A DNA stretch of 11,687 nt, taken from the NCBI GenBank assembly GCA_025363505.1, contig JANYDV010000186.1:1-11687 (forward strand), in the 5' to 3' direction. Under the pieces are notes generated by a model. That model saw only the letters and a program-made list of their open reading frames with translations. It made no database searches and had not been told where the DNA came from. Both the position numbers and the translations under genes were made by a program. Source of the DNA: Bacteroidota bacterium. GTDB taxonomy: Bacteria; Bacteroidota; Ignavibacteria; Palsa-1295. Below, in pieces: positions 1 to 7,199 of this stretch. How positions within the stretch are numbered: position 1 is the stretch's first letter; every line of letters starts with the position of its first letter.

Positions 1-50
1 ATAGGGTGGGGTTCCGCCTCGCTTTAGGTCGGCAAGGGTAAAAAATTTCT

Positions 51-58
51 TATCTTTG
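51..58 (+). promoter_or_regulatory. Bacteroidota-type -7 promoter element (TATCTTTG)
   Basis: The octamer TATCTTTG matches the TAnnTTTG -7 element used by the primary sigma factor of Bacteroidota. It lies 24 bases before the ATG at 83, which would leave a 5' untranslated leader of roughly 15-20 bases. I do not see a clear TTG/TTTG -33 element at the usual 17-20 base spacing, so the promoter is supported by one half only. It matters for gene calling because a possible TTG start at 56 would lie inside this element. Confidence 0.5.
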
Positions 59-82
59 TCTATTCGAATTCATAAAAAATAT

Positions 83-1645
83 ATGACCAAAACGCTCCGT
101 ATCTCATTACTCTTGTTATTATTGGTGGTTGTTGCAGGCGAAGCCCTTCATGCACAAGGCTGGCGCGATAAGCCTGTGAGCTCGAGAAATTATGTTGGTT
201 TTGAATTGGGCTTCAATAACTCATTGCTGTCTGGGAATGAAAATTTCTTTTTTGCGATCAATGACCCATACGTTGTTTCACCAAGCGAGTATGTTCTGCC
301 GCTTCCATTCGTAACTCTTGGGACTGGCTTAGGATATCATATCGCCGGAACACTTGATCTATCATTGAGCAGTTTTTTTGGTTTACAAGTAAAAATATTT
401 TATCGTACTAATAATGTCGGAAATACGAGTACACATTCTCAAACGTGTTCCGATCCGTCAGGTACACCCGGAACAGCAGAAGTAGAAGATAACTATAAAC
501 TTAATCTTGCGTATTTTGGAATTAGTGCGGCATTGAGATTACAATTCGTACCGGATAACATTTATGGGATAGTTGGCTTTGACTACGGTGCCAATGCTTC
601 TTCGAAATTTTCTGGTTATCAAAAAATTGTTTCTTCAACGAACAATTGTCAATATTTATACTATCCCACAGGGACCGCCGCAGGGACTCAAATTGATATT
701 CCCGAGCAATCAGCTTCGAACATCATTAATAAATCTCAGTTCGATCTCAGACTTGGAGTTGGCACATTCATTAAGTTGGGAGATAATGGGTGGGTATTAA
801 CACCTGAAATCAATGTTGGAATTCCTCTGAGTGAGTTCTTCAATCAAGATATCGAAGCTGCTTATAAAAATGGTTACCCACTTGGTGATCCCTTGTCTCC
901 CTTTGTTCAAACAGCTACTACGCCCAAATTATGGTATGCTTCATTCTCCGTCGCTCTCAAATTTCCATTTGGTGGTTCGGATGAACCCGAGCCGGTCAGT
1001 ACAACTTCGGCACAGGAAGAGCCTAATGCCAAATATGTCAATTTGACGGGTAAAGTATCTGATGCCACTACGGGCGAGCCAGTCAAAGCAAAAGTAACAG
1101 TAGTTGATTTACAAAACAACAAAGTAGTCTCGCAGACGAAGACTGATAATGACGGTCAGTATGATGTTCGTGTAAAAGCACCCGGCAGATATTCGGTGAC
1201 GGCTGATGCCGATGGATATTTGTTTGGCTCGACGATATTCAGTGTTGATGATCAAGGAAGAATCCTCAAAGGCAATCATGATATCAAACTTGCAAACTCG
1301 ACCAGCGGGCGTGTACGTTTGTTGATTTTCTTTGATTTCAACAAATCGACTTTGCAACCGGAGTCATATCCTGAGCTCGAACGTGCTGTTGCGATTATGA
1401 AAGCAAATAGCTCAATGGAAGTTGAGATTGCCGGGTATACCGATAATGTCGGTGGTGATCAATATAATCTCGATCTTTCTCGCCGCCGTGCTAATGAAGT
1501 TCGTGATTACCTCGTGCGTCACAATATCGAAGCTGAACGAATCACCGCCAAAGGCTACGGCGAAGCATCACCGATAGCACCGAACGATACTGACGATGGA
1601 AGATCGGAAAACAGACGTGTAGAATTTGTTGTGCTGAAAAAGTAA
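83..1645 (+). CDS. OmpA-family outer membrane protein: beta-barrel, carboxypeptidase-regulatory-like domain, OmpA peptidoglycan-binding domain
   Basis: Predicted 520-residue envelope protein that would anchor the outer membrane to peptidoglycan. Residues 1-25 form a signal peptide (leucine/valine-rich core, LHAQ at the cleavage region). Residues ~27-298 are a beta-barrel-like region rich in alternating aromatic and glycine residues. Residues ~317-381 look like a carboxypeptidase-regulatory (Ig-like) domain (LTGKVSDATTGEPV, then DNDGQYDV). Residues ~411-520 are an OmpA C-terminal domain with FFDFNKSTL, GYTDNVGG and LSRRRANEV. D454 and R469 sit 15 residues apart, as do the two diaminopimelate-binding residues of E. 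coli OmpA. A longer TTG-started reading from 56 is possible, but the ATG at 83 gives a cleaner signal peptide and leaves the -7 element free. No Shine-Dalgarno is visible; the upstream sequence is A-rich. The barrel is paralogous to the protein at 4405-5316, and both share two cysteines (here C122 and C189), suggesting a disulphide. Confidence 0.9.
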   Translation: MTKTLRISLLLLLLVVVAGEALHAQGWRDKPVSSRNYVGFELGFNNSLLSGNENFFFAINDPYVVSPSEYVLPLPFVTLGTGLGYHIAGTLDLSLSSFFGLQVKIFYRTNNVGNTSTHSQTCSDPSGTPGTAEVEDNYKLNLAYFGISAALRLQFVPDNIYGIVGFDYGANASSKFSGYQKIVSSTNNCQYLYYPTGTAAGTQIDIPEQSASNIINKSQFDLRLGVGTFIKLGDNGWVLTPEINVGIPLSEFFNQDIEAAYKNGYPLGDPLSPFVQTATTPKLWYASFSVALKFPFGGSDEPEPVSTTSAQEEPNAKYVNLTGKVSDATTGEPVKAKVTVVDLQNNKVVSQTKTDNDGQYDVRVKAPGRYSVTADADGYLFGSTIFSVDDQGRILKGNHDIKLANSTSGRVRLLIFFDFNKSTLQPESYPELERAVAIMKANSSMEVEIAGYTDNVGGDQYNLDLSRRRANEVRDYLVRHNIEAERITAKGYGEASPIAPNDTDDGRSENRRVEFVVLKK

Positions 1646-1652
1646 CAGCAGT

Positions 1653-1685
1653 AAAAAAGGGCAGTTAATCACTGCCCTTTTTTTT
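1653..1685. terminator. Bidirectional rho-independent terminator
   Basis: A perfect 7-bp stem GGGCAGT/ACTGCCC (1659-1665 with 1671-1677) encloses a 5-base loop. It is flanked by an A-run on the left (1653-1658) and a T-run on the right (1678-1685), so it can terminate transcription from either side. It serves the OmpA gene, whose stop is at 1645, and the converging TonB-dependent receptor. The receptor's stop codon (1684-1686, minus strand) falls at the edge of the T-run, so its last codons enter the terminator sequence. Confidence 0.9.
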
Positions 1686-3870
1686 ATAGTATAAATCTTA
1701 CTCCGCCATTAATGGCTCTGCCTTCGAGCGGGGCGTATATGTGTAGCCTGTCAAATCTACCACTTTTAAATGGGTCGCCAATATAGGTCGGGTCAAAATT
1801 TGATTGCTTGGTATCAAATATATTTTCAAAGTTGATATAGATCCGTACTTGCCCAAATATTTTTTCGAGTAACGCACCGAACAACCAATATGATGGAGTC
1901 TGAGTCCGGAATGGATTTCGATCAATTTCTTGCGAGCCGATATAGTAACTTTCAAGCCCCGAACGCCAGCCGTTTTCGTGATCTTCAAACATCAGTACTA
2001 TCCCCAGATTATGTCGCGGATTCAGCTCGATCTCTTTTGTGACTCCGAGATGATCTTGTGTGGCGTAGGTATAGGTATATCCAAGTGACAATTTAAATTT
2101 GTCATAGAGAAATTGAGTCGTTATTTCTGCGCCTTTGGTAAGAGTTGCGCCTGTTGCATTTTCGAGTGTGATGATGTGCCGATCAATAGAATCTTCATTA
2201 ATCACCAGGGAATGTTTGAGGTTTGTATGAAAGAGGGCAGTATTAATTGTTATTCCAATAGGACCTAATACCGTGCGCCAGTTTGCGTCGAAGGAAAAAC
2301 TTTGTGCATCTTCAGAACGCAAATTTGGTATTCCACGAATATCGTGAAAGCCTATTTCTTCTGATTCTTCGACAAATATCGTCGGTGTTTTATATCCCCC
2401 GCCACCACCAATACGAAGTGTTAGATTCTCTATTGGTTTATAAAAGAATGAAAGCCTCGGGGTGACAAATGTGCCATACGTATTATGATGATCGGCACGA
2501 ACTCCGCCTAAAATTTTAAAGGTATTTGCAACGCTCCATTCATCTTGAATAAAAATTCCCGGCACAGAGTAATCGTAGCTCAGTGAAGGAGACGTACGAA
2601 TGGTTTGGTCGGAAAAGTGATCGGCTGAATATGCGCCCCCCACCAGTATATTATGATTGCTCAAAAGTAATGAATACTGAAAGTCTGTGTAGATCACCGT
2701 TTGTTTTCCATCGAATGGAATTGCACCATAATGTGCATTCCGCATCAACTGCATTGCCGCCGCACTGACGGCAATTTGTGATGAGTGTGAAATATCATAT
2801 TCAAGATGTGCGGTGCCATAAAATCTTTCCGAGATATTCTGTTCGGTGTACGGTGACAAGTGAGCATAACTCGAAGTATCGATGACTCCGCCATTTCGTG
2901 TTTCTTTCATATATCCAAATCCAACCTTTGCTTTTACATCATCCGAGAATTGATAATAGAGTTGCGGAGAAATATTCAGGCGGCTATATCCGGCAATGTC
3001 GCTGAAGTTGTCGCCATCGACATCGTAGATGGATTGGTGATCATAACTCGAGAATAACGTAAAGCCAAGATCATTAATAGTATTGGCATAATAAACTGCC
3101 AAATCTTGTGCCTTTTGATTTGTGACGTTGATGAGTGCGCTAAAGTCCTCGTGTTCTTGCGGTAGTTTGGTCAGAAAGTTTACGACACCTGCAATCGCAT
3201 CCGCACCATAGAGTACCGAGCTCGCCCCTTTAATAATTTCGATCTGTCGAAGGTTAAGTGGCGGCATTTGTGTGATACCAAGTCCTGCCGATAACCCGCC
3301 GAGATTGGGAATGCCATCAACGAGTATTTGGGTATATCTCCCTTGCAGCCCTTGAATCCGAATGTTTGCAGAATTGCTGGTTGCAGAGGTCGTTTGTACT
3401 CTAATGCCGGGTGTTTCGCTCAGTGCCATCGAGACACTTGATGCTTCCATCATTATTTTTTCCTGAATTTCTTCTTCGGGTATTACTTCTACTCGAACGG
3501 GCACATCAGCAATAGATCGAGTCGTTCTTGTACCCGTCACTACCACTTCGTCACCTTCAGTATGCAACGGATGGAGGATCATAGGCAGATATAACGAATC
3601 ATCACTGAGTGTCATTGATAAAGTAACTGATTGATATCCGATTGCATTAATGGTGATGGTATGAAGTCCAATTTGCAGTGATCGAAGAATAAATGTGCCG
3701 TCGGAAATAGTTTTTGTTCCGCCGGACGGACGGTCTATCTTTATTCGTGCACCAATGATCGCTTCGCCCGAAACAGAGTCGTTTACGATGCCTGCGATTA
3801 TGTGCTTTTGGGCAAAGACATTGGCAGCCAGAGAGAGAATGCACAAGAGAAGTAAAATATGACGTTTCAT
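1684..3870 (-). CDS. TonB-dependent outer membrane receptor with N-terminal carboxypeptidase-regulatory-like domain
   Basis: A 728-residue active-transport receptor of the outer membrane, powered by TonB-ExbBD. Residues 1-20 are a signal peptide ending in NVFA before QKH. Residues ~22-105 form a carboxypeptidase-regulatory-like domain, typical of Bacteroidota receptors. The segment DEVVVTGTR at ~107-115 is TonB-box-like. A plug domain follows, with IRIQGLQGRYTQILVDG and IEIIKGASSVLYGADAIAG, and then a C-terminal 22-strand-type barrel to residue 728. The plug resembles the BtuB/colicin-receptor group (COG4206 style), but the substrate cannot be read from the sequence. It lies 73 bases downstream of a Cys/His-rich secreted protein on the same strand and is probably cotranscribed with it, which suggests a metal or metal complex as cargo (inference). 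The gene ends in a bidirectional terminator shared with the OmpA gene. No frameshift or truncation is seen. Confidence 0.93.
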   Translation of the reverse strand: MKRHILLLLCILSLAANVFAQKHIIAGIVNDSVSGEAIIGARIKIDRPSGGTKTISDGTFILRSLQIGLHTITINAIGYQSVTLSMTLSDDSLYLPMILHPLHTEGDEVVVTGTRTTRSIADVPVRVEVIPEEEIQEKIMMEASSVSMALSETPGIRVQTTSATSNSANIRIQGLQGRYTQILVDGIPNLGGLSAGLGITQMPPLNLRQIEIIKGASSVLYGADAIAGVVNFLTKLPQEHEDFSALINVTNQKAQDLAVYYANTINDLGFTLFSSYDHQSIYDVDGDNFSDIAGYSRLNISPQLYYQFSDDVKAKVGFGYMKETRNGGVIDTSSYAHLSPYTEQNISERFYGTAHLEYDISHSSQIAVSAAAMQLMRNAHYGAIPFDGKQTVIYTDFQYSLLLSNHNILVGGAYSADHFSDQTIRTSPSLSYDYSVPGIFIQDEWSVANTFKILGGVRADHHNTYGTFVTPRLSFFYKPIENLTLRIGGGGGYKTPTIFVEESEEIGFHDIRGIPNLRSEDAQSFSFDANWRTVLGPIGITINTALFHTNLKHSLVINEDSIDRHIITLENATGATLTKGAEITTQFLYDKFKLSLGYTYTYATQDHLGVTKEIELNPRHNLGIVLMFEDHENGWRSGLESYYIGSQEIDRNPFRTQTPSYWLFGALLEKIFGQVRIYINFENIFDTKQSNFDPTYIGDPFKSGRFDRLHIYAPLEGRAINGGVRFIL

Positions 3871-3943
3871 TTTGTAGATAAAATTAATATATACACAGAC
3901 ATCATCACGAAGATGAGTGATTAATTAAAGCAAGTGAGTGCAT

Positions 3944-4264
3944 TTATGCTTGCGGAGGCTGCAAGAATGGCTCGATAGAAACCACGAGCGTAGGAGGTTG
4001 GAAATTGGTTGTGATTCTGGTGATGCGATAAACAATTGTTCGGTTACTCGTCGAAGGGCGATACGCAGGGAAATGACATGGGCAAGCTGAGCAAGAATCG
4101 GACTGACAATCTGTTGATGACACAGGCTTTTCGTGCTTGTCGGCTGCATCGTGATGTGTGCAGGTATGATCTTGTGGTAATGCACAAGCAATCACCGCTC
4201 CGCAATAACCACTTGAGGCTACGAGAGTCAAAACAAAGACGAGATGGCGAAGAATTGCTTTCAT
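3944..4264 (-). CDS. Small secreted Cys/His-rich protein, DUF6660-like; putative metal-binding partner of the downstream receptor
   Basis: A 106-residue protein with no certain family. Residues 1-28 read as a signal peptide (basic start, hydrophobic core, IACA). The mature part begins with a His/Cys-rich stretch: H33, C35, H37, H38, H44. A cysteine cluster C53, C58, C61, C63, H64 follows (C-x4-C-x2-C-x-C-H). The tail is probably beta-rich and ends FLQPPQA. From memory, this layout (signal peptide, His-rich part, Cys cluster, C-terminal QPP) resembles the DUF6660 proteins encoded next to TonB-dependent receptors in Bacteroidota; I could not verify the match. The ligands suggest periplasmic binding of copper or zinc (inference). 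Competing reading frames in 3925-4326 lack a comparable signal peptide plus ligand pattern. It is the first gene of a likely two-gene unit with the receptor. Function is unproven. Confidence 0.7.
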   Translation of the reverse strand: MKAILRHLVFVLTLVASSGYCGAVIACALPQDHTCTHHDAADKHEKPVSSTDCQSDSCSACPCHFPAYRPSTSNRTIVYRITRITTNFQPPTLVVSIEPFLQPPQA

Positions 4265-4342
4265 ACGCTGAGTCTAACAACGCTTGTGTGTTCAATGTTC
4301 TTAAAAAAAAGCTTGAGAAGAAGTAGGGTAGTATGTGCTTTT

Positions 4343-4374
4343 TTTGTAACTATTCTCAGAAAAATGTATTATTA
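4343..4374 (+). promoter_or_regulatory. Candidate promoter for the barrel paralogue in the divergent intergenic region
   Basis: The 140-base gap 4265-4404 separates two divergent genes and must hold promoters for both. On the plus strand a TTTG (4343-4346) lies 20 bases before TATTATTA (4367-4374). This fits the Bacteroidota -33/-7 layout with two mismatches to TAnnTTTG and would place the transcription start about 25 bases before the ATG at 4405. A TACTATTTG at 4395-4403 also resembles a -7 element, but it has one extra base and touches the start codon, so it cannot drive this gene. No good element was found for the minus-strand gene. Confidence 0.3.
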
Positions 4375-4404
4375 TTAATAGTCATATATCATAATACTAT
4401 TTGA

Positions 4405-5316
4405 ATGAGATTTACGGTTGTCATCATCTTCTTATTGCTGTTGTCGTCACATCTTTGTAATGCCCAGCCCGACCAACGACTTATTAGTTCGAGGCATTAT
4501 ATTGGGCTTGAGATCGGCGGGACAGGTACAATGCTCATCGGTTCAACCAATTTTTATATTACCTACATCTATCCCTTTTCGAGCGGTAATAGCCAAGTGA
4601 TTGAGTCGTTGCCGTTCAGCAATATGGGTGGCGGCTTTGGTGTTCATGTTGGTGCAACAGTTGATCTCTCGCTCTCCAACGATATTGGTCTGCAAGGAAA
4701 GGCGTTTTACAGGACCAATAACAGCTCGAGCACCGAACAGACGATGCGGCAATGCAGTAATAATGCTTCGGGCACAGCGGGTATCGCTACCATTGAAGAT
4801 CATTATTTGCTCTCCTTGCAATATTACGGTGCAGAATTTGCGCTGAAGTATCAGCTTCTTCGAGAAGGATTGTATCTTCGCGGTGGTATTGAGTATGTGT
4901 CGCTCATTTCGGATCGGATTTCCGGATATGAAAAAATCATCAGTTCAGATAATGGCTGCGAATATGTCTTTATTCCAAATGGAGCACTGACAGGCAAGAA
5001 GGAAGTTACTATTAGCGAGCAGCCTACTAACGGTGCCATTCGCGCATCAGCATGGGCGCTGAAGATAGGACTTGGGACGTACATAAAATTGTTTGGCAAT
5101 TGGGTGCTCACCCCTGAGATCAATGCGGGCATTCCGATCACGGAGCTTTTCAGTGATTACTTTGTGCAGAAATATACTTCCGGTTATGCTATCGGCGATC
5201 CGGCTAACCCCACTATTCTTAAAGCCACAACGCCTAATTTATGGCACTTGACTCTTTCGGTCGGTATTAAATTGCCAATCGGACTGAAAGAATTTGAGGC
5301 AAAAGATAACCGATAG
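4405..5316 (+). CDS. Outer membrane beta-barrel protein, paralogue of the OmpA-family barrel at 83-1645 without its C-terminal domains
   Basis: A 303-residue predicted outer-membrane barrel. Residues 1-20 are a signal peptide ending LCNA before QPD. The rest aligns throughout with the barrel of the OmpA-family protein at 83-1645. Shared blocks include SSRxYxGxE near the mature N-terminus, DLSLSxxxGLQxKxFYRTNN, GTxGxAxxED, WVLTPEINxGIP, and GDPxxPxxxxATTPxLW near the end. Two cysteines are conserved at equivalent places (C117 and C185 here; 68 residues apart versus 67 in the paralogue). The protein stops just after the barrel and has neither the regulatory-like nor the OmpA domain. The start is fixed: an in-frame TGA directly precedes the ATG (4402-4404). 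It is transcribed divergently from the Cys-rich/receptor unit and converges on the arginase gene with a 5-base gap. No specific function can be assigned. Confidence 0.85.
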   Translation: MRFTVVIIFLLLLSSHLCNAQPDQRLISSRHYIGLEIGGTGTMLIGSTNFYITYIYPFSSGNSQVIESLPFSNMGGGFGVHVGATVDLSLSNDIGLQGKAFYRTNNSSSTEQTMRQCSNNASGTAGIATIEDHYLLSLQYYGAEFALKYQLLREGLYLRGGIEYVSLISDRISGYEKIISSDNGCEYVFIPNGALTGKKEVTISEQPTNGAIRASAWALKIGLGTYIKLFGNWVLTPEINAGIPITELFSDYFVQKYTSGYAIGDPANPTILKATTPNLWHLTLSVGIKLPIGLKEFEAKDNR

Positions 5317-5321
5317 AACAA

Positions 5322-6272
5322 TTATAAAATCCGTTTTCCCATACTGCTGGCAATAAGATCAGCCGCAAACTCGGCACTCATATTTTTATTGTCGAGGATA
5401 GGATTCACCTCTGAAATTTCGAATGACGACATAAAGCCTGTGTCAGCGATTGCTTCCATAATCAAATGCGCCTCCCGATATGTCAGACCACCCGGCACGG
5501 GTGTACCGACTCCGCCTGCGATTGATGGATCGACAGAATCGAGATCGAAACTAACGTGAAGATGATCAACCTGCGCACGCATCGAAGTTAAGAGTTTTGC
5601 GATGGCACGGTGTACGCCAAGTTTATCGAGATCGCTCATGGTATAGGAGTCGATCTTTAATTTTTTGATAAGCTGTGCCTCGCCTTCATCAATAGAGCGC
5701 AACCCAATAAGTGCGACTTGATGTGGTGCCAATTTTGTAAAATTTCCACCAATTGATGTCAGTTCGGGCGCACCAATACCAAGCGAAACAGCAAGCGGCA
5801 TACCATGAATATTTCCGCTTGGAGAAGTTTCGGGGGTGTTGATGTCAGAGTGTGCGTCGATCCAGATCACCCCAAGACGCTTGTTTTGCTTACGACAATG
5901 TGCTGCAATTCCTGCTATGGTGCCAATAGCCATTGAGTGATCGCCACCCAAGACCATCGGGAATTCATCGTTATCAAGCGAAGCCTCGACCGAACTTGCC
6001 AGGGCAGTACAGGCTTTGGTAATTTGTGAGAGATACCGAAGTTTCGGATTTTCGATGTCATTGACTTCAGGAACGCTGATGTCAATATCACCGGAATCAA
6101 TAACGGTATAACCCAGTGCAGAAAGTTTTTCGCCAACACCGGCAATGCGCAACGCCGATGGTCCCATATCCACGCCCCGTCTGCCTGCACCGAGATCCAT
6201 CGGAAAACCGATTAATCGAACGACCCATTCTTCCTGAGGAAGCGGTTTTTTTAATTTACTTTCAGGACTCAT
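5322..6272 (-). CDS. rocF: Arginase (ureohydrolase family, binuclear manganese)
   Basis: A 316-residue cytosolic enzyme predicted to hydrolyse arginine to ornithine and urea. The N-terminal block FPMDLGAGRRGVDMGPSALR is characteristic of arginases rather than agmatinases. Metal-binding signatures are complete: GGDHS with H112, DAHSDINTPETSPSGNIHG with D139, H141 and D143, and SFDLDSVDPS with D243 and D245. H156 of NIHG and E288 of SEVNP match the catalytic His and the substrate-binding Glu of the family. Compared with Bacillus-type arginases it has about 15 extra residues at the N-terminus, and glycine (G253) replaces the usual proline in the A-P-G-x-G-T-P-V loop. Its ATG overlaps the accD stop as ATGA (6269-6272), so it is probably cotranscribed and translationally coupled with accD. 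Formiminoglutamase or agmatinase activity is less likely but not excluded. Confidence 0.9.
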   Translation of the reverse strand: MSPESKLKKPLPQEEWVVRLIGFPMDLGAGRRGVDMGPSALRIAGVGEKLSALGYTVIDSGDIDISVPEVNDIENPKLRYLSQITKACTALASSVEASLDNDEFPMVLGGDHSMAIGTIAGIAAHCRKQNKRLGVIWIDAHSDINTPETSPSGNIHGMPLAVSLGIGAPELTSIGGNFTKLAPHQVALIGLRSIDEGEAQLIKKLKIDSYTMSDLDKLGVHRAIAKLLTSMRAQVDHLHVSFDLDSVDPSIAGGVGTPVPGGLTYREAHLIMEAIADTGFMSSFEISEVNPILDNKNMSAEFAADLIASSMGKRIL

Positions 6273-7126
6273 AACGGTAGTGTATGAAGTTGGCGCAAGA
6301 CCTTTGCGACGGTCTGTTTCATTTCTTTGCGATGCACGACCATATCGGCAAAGCCGTGTTCGAGCAAAAATTCTGCACGTTGGAATCCCGGCGGAAGTTT
6401 TTTGCGAATGGTCTGCTCGACGACACGCGGACCAGCAAAAGCAATGAGTGCTTTAGGCTCAGCAATATTTACGTCGCCGAGCATTGCAAAGCTTGCGGTG
6501 ACACCGCCTGTGGTTGGGTCGGTTAAGATCGAAATATACGGAAGACGTGCGTTGGCAAGCTGAGCCAATTTCGCACTTGTCTTTGCCATTTGCATCAGTG
6601 ACAGTGCGGCTTCTTGCATACGTGCGCCCCCGGAGCTGGAGATCATAATATAGGGAGTCTGAGTCGCGATAGCAATATCAATGCCGCGAGCAAATTTTTC
6701 ACCAACGACCGAACCCATGGAGCCGCCAATAAAATCGAAATCCATTGCGCCAAGCACTACAGGAATTTGTTCGATAGAGCCGGTGACTAATCGCATTGAT
6801 TCTTTGAGGTCAGTTTTGCGAATCGCATCGGCTACACGAGTCGGGTAGGGTTTGGTATCGACGAAGCCTAAGGGATCATCGGGAATGAGCGTAGCGGCGT
6901 GCTCGACGAAAACGCCATCATCGAGAAGAATGAGAAAATATTCATCACTGCCGATACGAAAGTGCTTATCGCATTTCGGACAGGTGAAGAGATTGTCCTC
7001 TAATTGCTTTTTATAGAGGATTTCTTTGCAATCGGGACATTTTACCCACATACCATCAGGCATCGTGTCGGTTGCCTTGATAGCGGAGCGGTCAATATTT
7101 TCCTTTGAGCGTGCGAACCAAGCCAT
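6269..7126 (-). CDS. accD: Acetyl-CoA carboxylase carboxyltransferase subunit beta
   Basis: A 285-residue cytosolic subunit. With AccA it forms the carboxyltransferase that moves the carboxyl group from biotin to acetyl-CoA, giving malonyl-CoA for fatty-acid synthesis. The N-terminal zinc ribbon is intact: C30-x2-C33 and C49-x2-C52. The carboxyltransferase (crotonase-fold) domain follows, with GSMGSVVGEKFARGIDIA, ISSSGGARMQEAALSLMQM, LTDPTTGGVTASFAMLGD and FAGPRVVEQTI. Length and the start MAWFARSKEN are typical of the family. The gene begins a minus-strand pair with the arginase gene, overlapping it by four bases. accA is not present in the window. The 73 bases upstream are shared with the divergent porD-like gene; I saw no convincing -33/-7 pair for accD there. 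Confidence 0.97.
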   Translation of the reverse strand: MAWFARSKENIDRSAIKATDTMPDGMWVKCPDCKEILYKKQLEDNLFTCPKCDKHFRIGSDEYFLILLDDGVFVEHAATLIPDDPLGFVDTKPYPTRVADAIRKTDLKESMRLVTGSIEQIPVVLGAMDFDFIGGSMGSVVGEKFARGIDIAIATQTPYIMISSSGGARMQEAALSLMQMAKTSAKLAQLANARLPYISILTDPTTGGVTASFAMLGDVNIAEPKALIAFAGPRVVEQTIRKKLPPGFQRAEFLLEHGFADMVVHRKEMKQTVAKVLRQLHTLPL

Positions 7127-7150
7127 AGAATCTTTTGATTAGATATTGCG

Positions 7151-7158
7151 TATCTTTA
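7151..7158 (+). promoter_or_regulatory. Possible -7 element (TATCTTTA) for the porD-like gene
   Basis: TATCTTTA differs from TAnnTTTG at the last base. It lies 41 bases before the ATG at 7200, in the 73-base gap between divergent accD and the porD-like gene. A TTTG occurs at 7134-7137, but the spacing of 13 bases is shorter than usual for a -33 element, so the call is weak. Confidence 0.3.
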
Positions 7159-7199
7159 ATGAATAATAACTCTGTTATACGAGTTCATAACGTACAAAT

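Noticed and set aside
5..18. Short hairpin GGTGG/CCGCC at the left edge
   Set aside because: It is a 5-bp stem with a G-T pair and no T-run directly after it, too weak to call a terminator or regulatory element. The upstream gene is not visible.
3904..3921. Inverted repeat ATCAC/GTGAT upstream of the receptor as an operator
   Set aside because: It is only five base pairs with an 8-base loop, and it matches no regulator site I know.
4036..4326. Competing frames over the small Cys-rich gene (4036-4326 plus; 4044-4295 and 3925-4191 minus)
   Set aside because: None has a signal peptide plus an organised metal-ligand pattern; the 3944-4264 minus frame does and sits properly upstream of the receptor.
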